64,000 nt of DNA from NCBI GenBank assembly GCA_963693305.1, contig OY855905.1, positions 33,558,750 through 33,622,749 of the forward strand, in the 5' to 3' direction. The first letter of the stretch is position 1. Every line of letters starts with the position of its first letter. Of the stretch, positions 11,309-24,950 are shown in pieces. The position numbers and the translations under genes were made by a program. The notes under the pieces were generated by a model. That model was given only the letters and a program-made list of their open reading frames with translations, was not told the origin of the DNA and ran no database searches. The DNA comes from Meandrina meandrites. Taxonomy: Eukaryota > Cnidaria > Anthozoa > Scleractinia > Meandrinidae.

Positions 11309-11380
11309 ATGGTAGATAACAGACAGTGTTGCAGCTTTAGTAAGTGCAAAACAGATTCTAGGTATCGAGAAAATAATCTA
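11309..11380 (+). pseudogene. Second THAP-like N-terminal fragment
   Basis: A second ATG about 200 bp downstream opens MVDNRQCCSFSKCKTDSRYR, which parallels the first fragment's [13 protein letters not shown]. The frame decays at once. It suggests tandem duplication or two insertions of the same THAP gene 5' end. Confidence 0.4.
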
Positions 11381-12058
11381 AAATTAATAAGTTATTCGAG
11401 GATCCGGCAACGACGTCCCACTACAAAGTTACTCAGGATGCCGTAAAATTTTAGCGGAGGATAGCGACTTACTAGAAGAATACAGAAAAAGGGATTGCGA
11501 ATAATACTACATGTCTGTTTGCTTCATTCAGGCCCTAGAATGAACAACGATTGCCTGAAATTCCCGAATTTGACGGCACAAGCGCGAGGGGCCATCTGTT
11601 GCGGCGAATGATAGAGATAGAGTGCGAAAATATTACGCTACTCAGACGCTTTCATAATGATAAAATCAGTTAAATCGTTGCAGTTTGAAGGACTTTGATT
11701 TTAATAAAGCTGTTTTCATTCCCATAATTGTAATAGACTGCAGCTATTGATGCCCGGGTTCGATGTTTCTTATACTTGCCGCGGCAACTTGTGAAAATTG
11801 ACCTCTCGGGTCAAGGCAGCACGAGCGCTTCTTTGTTTAATTTTAGCTTAGTGCAGCTTAGTTCAAAACCTTGCTCAGCTCTGTTGTGTTGCACAAATGG
11901 ACCTGTAGGACTGCGTGAATGTTCTGAATTTCTCGTACAATTTTTTTTCCTATGAGTATAATTTGGCAGGGCCTACATGCAATTTAAATGCCGAAATGTG
12001 TAGACATCCGCTCTGTCCGACAAACCTTGAGATTTAAATCAACGTTTTAGGACTTTTA

Positions 12059-12836
12059 GGGCCGTTCCAAACGCCGCTCCACTCATGTGCCGAACCTAAC
12101 TCAGTAAGGTTCGACCTTGGAGCGACTTTGGAGCGACAGCTGATTCAAACGGCGTATTTGTGTCGAACTTAATTCGCGGAAACAAGATGTTAATAATAAT
12201 AATGTTGACTGAACGTCTGCGTTGAGGATGATAAAAGGTTTTTGCAGTCGAAATCAGCAAACTATTACGCAAGTTTTGCTATAACAATAATATTTCCGGA
12301 AAAGCAAATTCATTCCGCGAGATTTATATTATTTAAACTGGTTTTCTCTTGAGAATTAGTTTGTAAATGCTAATCTACGAATCTGATCTCACAAATTGGG
12401 GAAACAGCAAAAAGAAATTACCACCAAAACAATTTCCCCATGAAGTTCCGCTTCTCTTGAGCTGAAACATATTGAAAGATAAACAAAATGCGAGCCCGGT
12501 GAGCGAAGTAATTTACCCGGAATTTTAGGCCGTCGTGCGTCATGCATGACTGATCAGACCTAGTCACGCCACTCCACTTTAGACCAATCATGAGCGCTGT
12601 TATATCGAAAATACATTACAGTAATTCATGCATTAGGTTCGGCACATGAGAAGAACGCCGTATGAATCAGCCGCCGCTCCAATGCCGCATAGTGCGGCAG
12701 ACCCTGCCGAACCTAACGTTTTTTGCCGAACCTAATTAAAACTGCCGGACCAAACTGATTCAAACGCCGCTCTTCTGCCGTACTTTATTCACCAGTTAGG
12801 TTCGGCACATGAGTGGAGCGGCGTTTGGAACGGGCC
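12059..12836. mobile_element. PIF/Harbinger-type MITE with TTA target duplication
   Basis: The ends are about 42-bp inverted repeats (GGGCCGTTCCAAACGCCGCT at the left, its near reverse complement at the right) and are flanked by TTA at 12056-12058 and 12837-12839. GGG/GGC ends with TTA duplications are typical of PIF/Harbinger. The inner right half carries further copies of the terminal motif GGTTCGGCA. No transposase frame is present. The class follows from termini and duplication only. Confidence 0.8.
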
Positions 12837-12849
12837 TTAGCTCTTCTCA

Positions 12850-14124
12850 GCGGAATAATTAGGGTATTCTCTGGAATTCTGAGCCGGACTGGCCATAATA
12901 TTATGAAAACAATTGCTTAATATGGCTCTGAATTGCTCGTTAACTCCGCTTTCCCATACATTGATCTTACGGAGAGCTATTTGTTTGTCTGAGTCACACC
13001 GGGGGATCAAAATTTGTGACGTCATTTGTGCGCAACGCTATTGGAACAAGACGCCCGTTGGCCGTTTCCGCGGGATGGGAATGACTTTTCACGGTCACAT
13101 TCTGTTTAAAATGTACAAATAAATGGAAATGAAAGTACAAGTACTAAATAAAGTAATTTAAAAGACGCCAAAGTCACAACATGAAACGTATGCGCTAACG
13201 TGACTTTGACCTACGGAAGGTGTTTTGTTACAAAGATGCGATTTACATAAATTCCGGGATAAACTGCCAAGGCTAATCAACAAATGACCTTTATAGGTTT
13301 TTACAATTATCAACAGGGCGATCGTTGAGAACTCGATCTTGTTTGACGAAGCCTTTTAACCTGTCACTGGCGTAATAGTTGAGAATAAAGTAACATCCAA
13401 ACTGTAAACAATTACTTCTTTTGTTAAAAATTCAGTCGCCATGAGCTGTGAAAATCTTGAAAACTTCCACTCCCGCTCACTGATCAGCTCTTATTACGGT
13501 TTAAATATTGTGAATGAAATCGGACGTTGCTGACGGGAGCTTTTGAAGTGAATTTATAGTCGCTGTTCATAATACTTTGGACGAGATCTCAGTGAACATG
13601 CTACCACGGGAAACAAATACATTGCTCCGTGAGAAACCAGTATCTTCTGCAATCAATCAATCGACATGCACACTTGTGACTACAAACTCGATCGAAATAA
13701 ATCGATTTGCAGAAAGCGCGGTTTCCGCAGTTTCTACAATAGATCCATACGTACGTGCCCTTACTTACTTTGAGAGAGCATACATTGCTAAATTACCAAG
13801 GCTAATCAGCAAAATGGCTCAGCTATCGGTTTTTATTATTACCTTGTCTGCCTTTTCTTGACATGTAACTGAACGTGTTCGACTGAAGCAGCAAGAGTTT
13901 CTTTTACTACATTGAAAACGTAATTTACCGTTTTTAGTGAACAAAATCGTACGTTGCCAGCGATGGTTAGAAAAATTATCGAGCATACCTTTTGTGAAAT
14001 CTCAAATCGACGAGAGCTTTCGATAGATTTTACCGCACAACATCGAACCACATCGAACACATCGAACAACATCGAACGCATCAAAACGATCGAGCCGAAT
14101 TTATATACGCGGCTCATCCCGCGT
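12850..14124. other. No supported gene
   Basis: The longest frame (13577-13861, plus, 94 residues) has no recognisable domain, and no convincing splice sites flank it. The rest is repeat-like or unremarkable. Confidence 0.3.
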
Positions 14125-14148
14125 AATAAAGAAGCCTGAAAAAAATCA

Positions 14149-14182
<34 letters not shown>

Positions 14183-14282
14183 GATACCGGTGCGATGCTC
14201 TTCCAACTGAGCTATGAAGCCACACATTGGGAGCGAGGTCAGTTGTGAGTTCATATTTTCCCGTGAAAGGAGTGAAATGATA
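14125..14282 (-). repeat. tRNA-bearing repeat, copy 1
   Basis: A unit of about 158 bp, running from AATAAAGAAGCC to GTGAAATGAT, that recurs at 15848-16005. It carries a complete tRNA-like sequence on the minus strand, its 3' T-run and a conserved 60-bp flank. The minus-strand reading of such repeats gives the familiar spurious peptide with VTGSNPVEA. Confidence 0.85.
14150..14221 (-). tRNA. tRNA-like gene, anticodon position GGT (Thr), doubtful function
   Basis: The 72-nt minus-strand sequence folds as a cloverleaf: acceptor GGCTTCA/TGAAGCC, D stem GCTC/GAGC with loop AGTTGGAA, and T arm ACGGG-TTCGAAT-CCCGT. Both internal Pol III promoter boxes are present. The anticodon loop reads CCGGTAT, placing GGT at positions 34-36, which would be threonine. 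Position 33 is C where U is nearly invariant, and the last anticodon-stem pair is A-C, so normal charging is doubtful. A T7 Pol III terminator lies a few bases 3' within CTGATTTTTTTCAG. It is probably transcribable as part of a repeat. Confidence 0.6.
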
Positions 14283-14295
14283 TAGAGGATAATAC

Positions 14296-14424
14296 ATGGT
14301 TGCGCGGAGATATGAAATTTATCTTCGAGTGTTCAAATCGATAGCTCACGAGTGAGCGCAGCGAACGAGTGAGATATCGGATTTGAACACGAGAAGATAA
14401 ATTTCATATCTCCAAGAAACCATG
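14296..14424. repeat. Foldback element, 43-bp arms
   Basis: The arms at 14296-14338 and 14381-14424 are imperfect inverted copies (GGAGATATGAAATTTATCTT and its complement). The central part repeats GAGTGAG/CTCACG. This is a familiar style of anthozoan foldback repeat. Confidence 0.75.
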
Positions 14425-14467
14425 CATTATTCTTTTTATTATATAAACCTACTAATTACGATGTTTT

Positions 14468-14615
14468 TGACGATTTTCCGAAGATTTCCGACCATTTCCG
14501 AAGATTTCCGAAAATTTTCAAAATGTTGTCCGAAGGTTGTACGAATGTTTCCGAACATTTTCCGAGAATTTCCGAAGTTTTCCGAAGATTGCCGAAGATT
14601 GCCGAGGAAGATCCG
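14468..14615. repeat. Degenerate TTTCCGAAGA tandem repeat
   Basis: About a dozen copies of the core TTTCCGAA or TTGCCGAA occur in 150 bp, with variable spacers. This repeat accounts for the small frames on both strands here. Confidence 0.6.
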
Positions 14616-14699
14616 GAGATTTTTCGACTTAATATCGATTTACTTTGGCTCATTCAGCATTGGAACATGGCAAACTCTGCAAGCTGATTGATCAAAAAT

Positions 14700-14790
14700 G
14701 ATATCACACATGTGTGGATATCATTTTTATCCACACATGTGGGATACCATTTTTAAGCGATGACGTCATTTTATGACGTCATCGGTTAAT
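14700..14790. repeat. Cluster of short palindromes, including a double CRE core
   Basis: ATGATATCACACATGTGTGG / CCACACATGTGGGATACCAT (14699-14753) is followed by a near-perfect palindrome at 14758-14788 that contains TGACGTCA twice. These probably form the end of a foldback element. Whether CREB/ATF proteins bind it is only inference. Confidence 0.55.
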
Positions 14791-14990
14791 GCTGTAAAGT
14801 GGAAAAGCGATGGAATTTATGGAATTTTTGGTGTTACGGTGTTACGATTACTCCCTGAATTGAACCGAAGAGCATTGGGAACTAGGTGCATGGTTTGTGT
14901 TCTTGTTCTTGTCGTCGTGCGAGTGGACGGGATCTGTTGTCTGCTGCAATCGACCGATCTTTCTAGAACCGAATAGAATTTGGAACTAAC

Positions 14991-15601
14991 TTCAGGGATA
15001 AACGTCAGTAGAAAAGAATTCAAGTAAAACTCAACAAGAAATCACGGCGTAGAACTCAAAGCAAAATACTCCCGGGCAGTTAGAAAGGACCGATTCTATG
15101 TATAAACGAAAGACACAAATTATATTTGGTGTGTTTTATTAGATTTAGTAAACAGAAATCTTTACATTTTTTAAAAGAAAAAGGCTAAGCATTTTCAAGA
15201 CAGCGTTTGACCTTGTATCTTATGTCGTCAGTATCGGATGTCGCGCTACAAGATAACACAGCTTTTGTCAAACAGTCATTCAACACAGAAGTTGTTCAGG
15301 AATAAACGTCAGTAGAAAAGAAATCAAGTTTAACTCAACAAGAAAGCACTGCGTAGAACTTAAAGCAAAATACTCCCGGGCAGTTAGAAAGGACTAATTC
15401 TAAGTATAAGTGAAAGAGACTAATTATATTTGATGTGTTTTATAAGATTTAGTAAACAGAAATCTTTATTCTTTTTTTAAAAACAAAAGGGCTCAACAAT
15501 TTCAAGACAGCGTTTGACCTTGTATCATATGTCGTCAGTATCAGATATCTCCCTGCAACATAACGCAACTTTTGTCGAACAATCATTCAACACAGAAGTT
15601 G
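14991..15601. repeat. Tandem duplication, two units of about 304 bp
   Basis: The units at 14991-15294 and 15295-15601 are collinear and highly similar. Both open with AAACGTCAGTAGAAAAGAA, contain AAATACTCCCGGGCAGTTAG in the middle, and end with CATTCAACACAGAAGTTG. No coding content was recognised. Confidence 0.85.
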
Positions 15602-15748
15602 CCAGCTATTTTTATTAACTTTCTTGAAATTTTCTGTCAAATTTCCTGAAAATTCTTAAAGACCCCTTGTGAAACGTCATCGCTTCTGCATGCATTGCGT
15701 GCCATTTATTCTCGATTTGCTACCACTCGCTAAAGCACTGCAGTTTAT

Positions 15749-15871
15749 ATAATAAGTAATGTACATGAAATGATTCATATCTTAACTGCGGATATATATG
15801 AAGGTGATATGTGATCTTCGCAGTGAATTTCCAATTTAAGCAATTGGAATAAAGAAGCCTGAAAAAAATCA

Positions 15872-15905
<34 letters not shown>

Positions 15906-16190
15906 GATACCGGTGCGATGCTCTTCCAACTGGGCTATGAAGCCACACATTGGGAGCGAGGTCAGTTGTGAGTTCATATTTTCCCGTGAAAGGAGTGAAA
16001 TGATGTAATGTATATGAAATGATACATATCTTAACTGCGGATATATATGAAGGTGATATGTGATCTTCAGGCTTCTCTATTCCAATGGCTTAAATTGGAA
16101 ATTCACTGCGAAGATCACATATCACCTTCATATATATCTGCAGTTCACATCTGAAATCATTTCATATACATTACATCAGTTAGTCTCGTA
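15749..16190. repeat. Composite foldback with tRNA-bearing repeat, copy 2
   Basis: The left half-arm (about 15749-15846) is followed by a tRNA unit (15848-16005). A complete foldback follows, whose arms at about 16004-16063 and 16112-16180 share GGTGATATGTGATCTTC and its complement. The right arm also includes the complement of the AAGAAGCCT that bounds the tRNA unit, so tRNA and foldback appear to be parts of one composite family. The minus-strand 85-residue frame here is a repeat artefact. Confidence 0.75.
15873..15944 (-). tRNA. tRNA-like sequence, copy 2, anticodon position GGT
   Basis: Identical in layout to the copy at 14150-14221. One base change (GCCC for GCTC) weakens the D stem, and the same C33 and A-C anticodon-stem mismatch are present. 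The T-run terminator is retained. It is most likely a repeat-borne pseudo-tRNA. Confidence 0.5.
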
Positions 16191-16599
16191 AAAGGCCCAA
16201 TTTTGGATTTATTGGGCACTCGCCTCATTTCCGCATATCCGACATTTTCAACCTGTTTCGTGTGATCATGATTGAAGGTTGTTTCGATTATGATCAGAAT
16301 AAACATGTTTCGATCATCATCATGATCCGCGCATCGAACCATCTGATGTGAACACGTTTCAGAGCGAAACATTTTTTATTCGCGATCAGACTAATCATGT
16401 TTCGGCCTAGTGTGAACATAGTACTAGAAATTTCATAATGAAATTGAGTACTGGCTGTAGGAATTAAAGATGGCACTACACTATTTTTGAAGTTTGGAGC
16501 GTAACAGCAGCAAAGAGCGTTCAAAATTAACAAAAGAGATGTCAGATTGAATGCACCCGACATCACATAATGTTGATCTCTTTCCCTGGGCTGATTGAA

Positions 16600-17400
16600 A
16601 AAAATTGAAAAAAAAACTGGCTGAAAATGTTTCTAACAACATAACGGCCTTAAACAAGTATTCGACATTGAATAGTATGAACAGCTAGAATTGTAACAAA
16701 TAGTAGAAGACTTCCTTATCTTAAAAGAATTGAACAATGGCTAGCATTAACACGACTCATTATGTGCAACTTTCGCTGCTCCTGAATATATTTTCCCTAG
16801 ACTGCCAAAACATGTACGCACATTTTTGCTGACAATGCGTCCATTAACAAAGCAGCGTTCAACAGCATATAATCACTGTTCAACACCAGTTTAAGTAACA
16901 ATCGAAGAAAAAAGTAGATGTATATCCATATCTCCCTAGAAATCAAACGATGGTCTCGTGAGCAAATATAGCAGAATTTACACAATCATACGCCGCAGCA
17001 GCATGCAAAAGTGGGAAAATCGCATAAAATTTCGCTTTAAAATACGCCCAACAATACAACGGTGCTCAACTTCAACAGGGTATTGAAAGTTGAATAGTAT
17101 AAAAGGTTTAATTGTAGACTGAACTTACCAGATGCTGTTTGAGTTTCCCAAAAACATCGGAAGCATTTCTGTAACATTATAAGCTATTTATATGGACCTT
17201 TTACCCTGACGAAATGTACTAAAGTGCACTTTTGTAGTGCTGCTTGAAATTCGGCGCAAATTTCGGTTCTAACAACAAAGAAGCATTAAACAGCATATTC
17301 AGTTTTCAACGCTATTTATAGGTAGAATTTTACAATGTAGCAGATGACGTTTACATATCTCCCAAAACATCAAACAATTATTTCCTGTATACTTTTAATA
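16600..17400. repeat. Weak, degenerate tandem-repeat region
   Basis: Phrases such as CTAACAACA, AACAGCATAT, TTCAAC and ATAGTATAA recur about every 200-240 bp (about 16630, 16850, 17080, 17270). No gene is supported in 16200-18520 except the sulfotransferase leader. Confidence 0.3.
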
Positions 17401-18525
17401 AACGCTACTTCACGCAATCCTATGACAAACGGTAATGCACGCAATCGTATGACGTAATAAAAATGTACAGAATTGTAGTCCGCATGCGCTAAATCTGACA
17501 TCCAAAATTTGGCTCCGAACCGGATATACAAAACAGGATACCCAACATACACAGGATTACCAGAATAGTGTGCTGCCTCGCTAAGGCGAGCCAGCAATAA
17601 CACTTATCCAGCATATCTGAGAACTCGTAAACAAGGACCAACAAGCTAGGACCTTGATGGTTATCCCGAATGTTTGACACTACGTGACCTTTTGTCTCGT
17701 TTTAACTGACTTTCAGATGTGACGTTACTTGAAATTTAAGGAAAAGTGATTTTGTTTTAATTTGCGAGTTATTCCCCCCAACGATAGACCGCGTGCAACC
17801 GTCTTCGTCACGCGGAAAAAGAACGTGAAGAAATAGGAGACGGCTGCACGCAGGACACCACAACAACAGCAATTTTTTAAAACATTCGAGCCGGAAAAAG
17901 GAATGCTATACTGTTTCCTCTAGTTCGGCGCGACCCACAAGGCTTGGAAAATTGTCCATAAACCTGTAGTGGGGGTCTGGCATACAATTTTGGCATGAAA
18001 ACTTTGTCACCCATTCTCCAACATTCTGCACAAATATTTCGAGCCGAAAGTCACCTAAATATGTTCCACTCGAGTATCAGTTTAAAACGAGTACCCGTTG
18101 GGGAGTCTCTGTAATATGGGGTGTTAGGTTTCAACTCGGGGGGAGGGAGTACTTTCCGAAAATTTTGGTGGGGTATGCGGCGCCCTCCCTGAAACACGAG
18201 ATAGATAGACAGTCAAACAGATTCTCCGCGCGACGTCCTCGCGACAATCTCATCGTATCCGGGATCATAGAAATGACACTCAGTTACGGTCTCTGTCCCT
18301 GATTATGGTTCGTGGTTTCACTGAATAAAAACCTTAAACACATTTGCTTCAGATGATACGCAGTTCATGTTGGTACTCGATCATTATTCCGTTTAGCCAG
18401 AAGTCCATCCATATAGTTATAGACTTCTGGTTTAGCCTGTTTCCGCGACTACTCATTTATGCAATAACCCATACATGGCCCCAATTCAATATATTTTTTT
18501 ATTCACATAGCAAATTAATTCTTCC

Positions 18526-21412
<2,887 letters not shown>

Positions 21413-21533
21413 TATTGTCAGTGATTTAACCCCCAAACGGAGAACCTGGATCAAGATGATTTTGTCCAAAACGTGATGAATATCGAGTTTCATCGGACAA
21501 TGTCAATATACTACCAAGCTTATAAGTGATGGG

Positions 21534-21539
21534 AATAAA
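21534..21539 (+). other. Polyadenylation signal AATAAA of the sulfotransferase
   Basis: A canonical hexamer, 122 nt after the stop codon, and the first one downstream. Confidence 0.6.
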
Positions 21540-22104
21540 GAAAATCGATGACTGGATGCCATTACCTTGATCAGTATTTTCTCTTGGTATTACATTTAAG
21601 CCCAGATCACGCGGGTTTTTTCTTTTATTACTGTTGGTTGCCGTGCGTTTTATTACGCCATCAACAAAATTTCAATCTCACCTTATTCTTTTTCCAGAAT
21701 CTTTATTCAAATCCGCAGCTGTGCAAATGTTTCTGGCAGAAATTGCAAACAGAAGACGTAACGGTATCTCGAACGAGCATCTTGAAACTGAGAATAGTTA
21801 AGGCTTTCGAAGACCCGCGTGAAGACCATGCAGCTTGTGGTTGCAGATACCTCAGGCGCTAACAGTTCTTCAGCGAGGGGCATTGTGACAAACTGTATGA
21901 ATTCGCGAGCACTGGAACGTTCAAAAATATGCACAAACCTAGGACCAAAAATAAGCAAGCTCCACGGTTGAAGGCTAATTGAGTCCTAGAAGGCGTCGAA
22001 CACGAGTGACTAATACCAATCAATCAATCAATCAAAACCTTAATTTAAACACGATACAGTTATAAGCTTCATAGCTTGTGGTGTTGTGTATAAAGATATA
22101 AATA

Positions 22105-23208
22105 CAGTGGAACCCCGTTAATACGGACACCAAGGGGACAGGCCAAATTGTCCGTATTAACGGGGTGTCCGTATTAAGCGGGGTCTCCGAAAAAATGTCA
22201 CGGATACATGTTTTCTCGACGCAAAGACGAAGGCAAATGTTTTTAGGCATTGTTTGGAGGCGTGTGAATATGGAATGCAAACTACGAAACTTCTTAACAG
22301 TTATATCGCAGCAATGGCCAAAAAGAGCATTTCCGAGCGTCTAATTTTCAAAATTTTCTGAGGGAACATGCCCCCAGACCCCCTACAGGAAAACACTGAA
22401 ACTGCGATTCAAATCTTCATCCTTTACCTTTCAACTTGACTGCGTTACATACAGAAAAGCTATTTCAAAAGTGGATGAAAACAATGACAAATGAATCATG
22501 AATATCGAATGAAATTTTTAAATGAATCATGAATCATTGAGGTAAAACAAAACAGGAATCATGAATATCCAAAGTCCAATGATTCCGCTTCCACCCCCGA
22601 ACTCGAACTAAACTTTAATAAACTCAACAGTGGAATTATTTGACAATGTCGCTACTTTACTATCTACAAGAAATAAAACGCATTTCAACAGCAACAGAAC
22701 GTTTTCTATAAAGTTTCCTTTGTAACTGAAACTCGTAACCGTTCTCAAACTCTACCAACCCATTTGAAAAAGTCGGTAACCTTACTTTGCACGGAAGCTC
22801 TTAGCTTGCGACACAAGCGATAGCTGCAGCAAAAGGCAAAGAAAGTGAAAGGGTCAAACACCGGAAGTCACGCTATTAATTTAAGCTTCTCTTTGTAATA
22901 AAATGGTTTTAACTCTTCGAATTCTGTCATTATTTGACCAGGGTCCAAAGTCTTCAAGTTAAAAAATAATCGTGACAATTAAAATTCACAGCGCACAGAT
23001 AAATAGTGTCCGTAAAACGAGGTTGACAATGTATAAGAGTTTGTCACTCGGGACACGGAAAAGTGTCCGTTGTCCGTATTAACGGGTGTCCGTATTAAGC
23101 GGGTTAATTTAAGAGAAAATGTATGAGGTTTTCGTCGGGACCAACGAAACTGTCCGTAATACCGGGGTGTCCGTATTAAGCGGGTGTCCGTAGAGCGGGG
23201 TTCCACTG
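22105..23208. mobile_element. TA-flanked non-autonomous element, 1104 bp, CAGTGGAACCCCG ends
   Basis: It is flanked by TA at 22103-22104 and 23209-23210. The left end is CAGTGGAACCCCGTTAATAC. The right end is the complement of CAGTGGAACCCCGCTCTACG. The subterminal motif TGTCCGTATTAA recurs several times in both orientations near each end. The interior holds only small frames with no transposase similarity. The ends suggest pogo/Tigger mobilisation. Confidence 0.85.
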
Positions 23209-23737
23209 TAATACATAAAATATAATACTGGTTAATGAAAGTTATTCAACTATACTAGGGATAGTTAACACTACAGCTGCCCCCGCTGTTATCCTTTTTT
23301 TTCTCAGCGCATCCGTTACTACAGTCAATAATTTCACTTGATATCTTGGCTATTCTACTTTCTTAATTGATTGAAAATCGGTTTTCTGTTTGGAACAGTC
23401 TTGCGATAATTCAGAAGAAAACACAAAGTATCACTTGTTTCTGGCCTTCTCTTTTTCAAGATCATGGGACGAGGACGTGCCACTTAAACAAACTTTGAGT
23501 ATGAATTGTTGAAGCCAAGTAGATAAGTAAAACAAAGCCAAATTATGCAAAAATTCTGAAGGATTAATAATCACGTAAATTTAATTACATGAACGCAATC
23601 TCAACTTCTTGAGATCATTTTTGCTTTTTTTGCTGTAATGAGTGATCTCAGCGAGAATAAACTTTGGTAATAGCCAAACGTTTTACAACTACCAATTGAG
23701 ACCAGCTGTTTTCAGATTTTTTGTTTCAATATATTAG

Positions 23738-23830
23738 GGCTGGGAGCTCAAGCAACAATGAAGAAGTTGACAGCTGAGCTCGAAACGGATGCCAAAAGAT
23801 TTCTCACCTCTGTCAATGTAAACGCCTGCC
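23738..23830 (+). other. Possible orphan exon
   Basis: Open sequence bounded by an acceptor (TTTCAATATATTAG) and a strong donor (GTGAGT). In one frame it reads a helical, Lys/Glu-rich peptide containing MKKLTAELETDAKRFL. No partner exon was found upstream or downstream in this window, so it may be chance or a relic. Confidence 0.2.
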
Positions 23831-24871
23831 GTGAGTTTTGATTATCTCAAGAACTATTTTGAATTCTTTTTCCTTCTTGACAAGTCTCAGTTACAAATTT
23901 CACTTAAATGCCTAAAGACTGATCTAGTCTTTTATCTTTTATTTCTACCACTTGAGTTTTTTGATTTAATGTCATGATGTTCCGGCCAAAAGCCTAAAGC
24001 ACTGGATCGACAACTCAAGTGAAAACTTTCTTACTTCTCTGCGAGTTTCAATGCTTGTGTTATCTTTGAAAAATTTTCCTTCTTGAACTCTTTTTTAACT
24101 TATCGCATCCGCTAACTTTATACCTTGGTTGTGGCCTGAGTCTTTCAAACCCCTCGTGTAAAGCGTGATTTGTCTGACAAATCCCGACTTCGGATTGAGT
24201 CTGTCAATCCTGCGAGCGAACGAGAGCTGCTCGCAACACGCTAGCAAGAGAAATTTCTAGACCAGTACGTACTATTCTTGTTTTTGATCATATCAGTTGC
24301 GTAAGTTTTGGCTTCTAGAACTTGTGAAATCAATAAAGCTCGAAGGAAACTGCAGCGACCCAACTGCAATCAACATTTTGCAAGCGTGGTTTGTTGACTT
24401 GTTGTCATTTGTGCACGTGCTCAAACTTTGGTTTGTCATTATCACCCAATCATCGTTTATCTTGCGTCATCATTGACCAATCACAGTACAGGAAATTTTA
24501 TGACACCTACCGATACTACTTGCGGGCATTTTATCACACCTACCGATACTACTTGCGGTCCCACTTTGGCCAAGTCGAGATCTTGTCTGGTATATTATAT
24601 ATATATATACTGTATATACGCGCGGACTACAATGATGCCTCCTCGGGTTTTGGCCTCTGGGCCAAAACCCTGCGGGGGCAATTAGGTAAAAACGCTACAC
24701 TAATTGCTAAAAATTAATAAAATACCTGTATGTTTTTGACCTTCAAGAAAGCAAAATGACTTATTAATTTTGCTGCGAAACGAACGGCGTGTTCCGGCCT
24801 TGCGATCAAAAATATAAATATTTGCTCACCAAATGAATGAATGAATTTTATTTAAGTGTCGGAGAATTCAG

Positions 24872-24950
24872 TAGCCTGCGAATACAGCCGCCTCTCATTC
24901 GCTCCCGCTAGTAGCGGGAGCGAATGAGAGGCGGCTGTATTCGCAGGCTA
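24872..24950. mobile_element. Perfect 79-bp palindrome with 9-bp target duplication
   Basis: The arms of 39 bp at 24872-24910 and 24912-24950 match perfectly around a single central G. The ends are TAGCCTGCG / CGCAGGCTA. The flanks are exact direct repeats AGAATTCAG at 24863-24871 and 24951-24959. The insertion therefore looks recent. Nine-base duplications fit Mutator-like transposition, but no transposase is known here. Confidence 0.88.

Noticed and set aside
15720..15977. Minus-strand frame with VTGSNPVEA
   Set aside because: It is translation of the tRNA-bearing repeat, a common false protein in such genomes.
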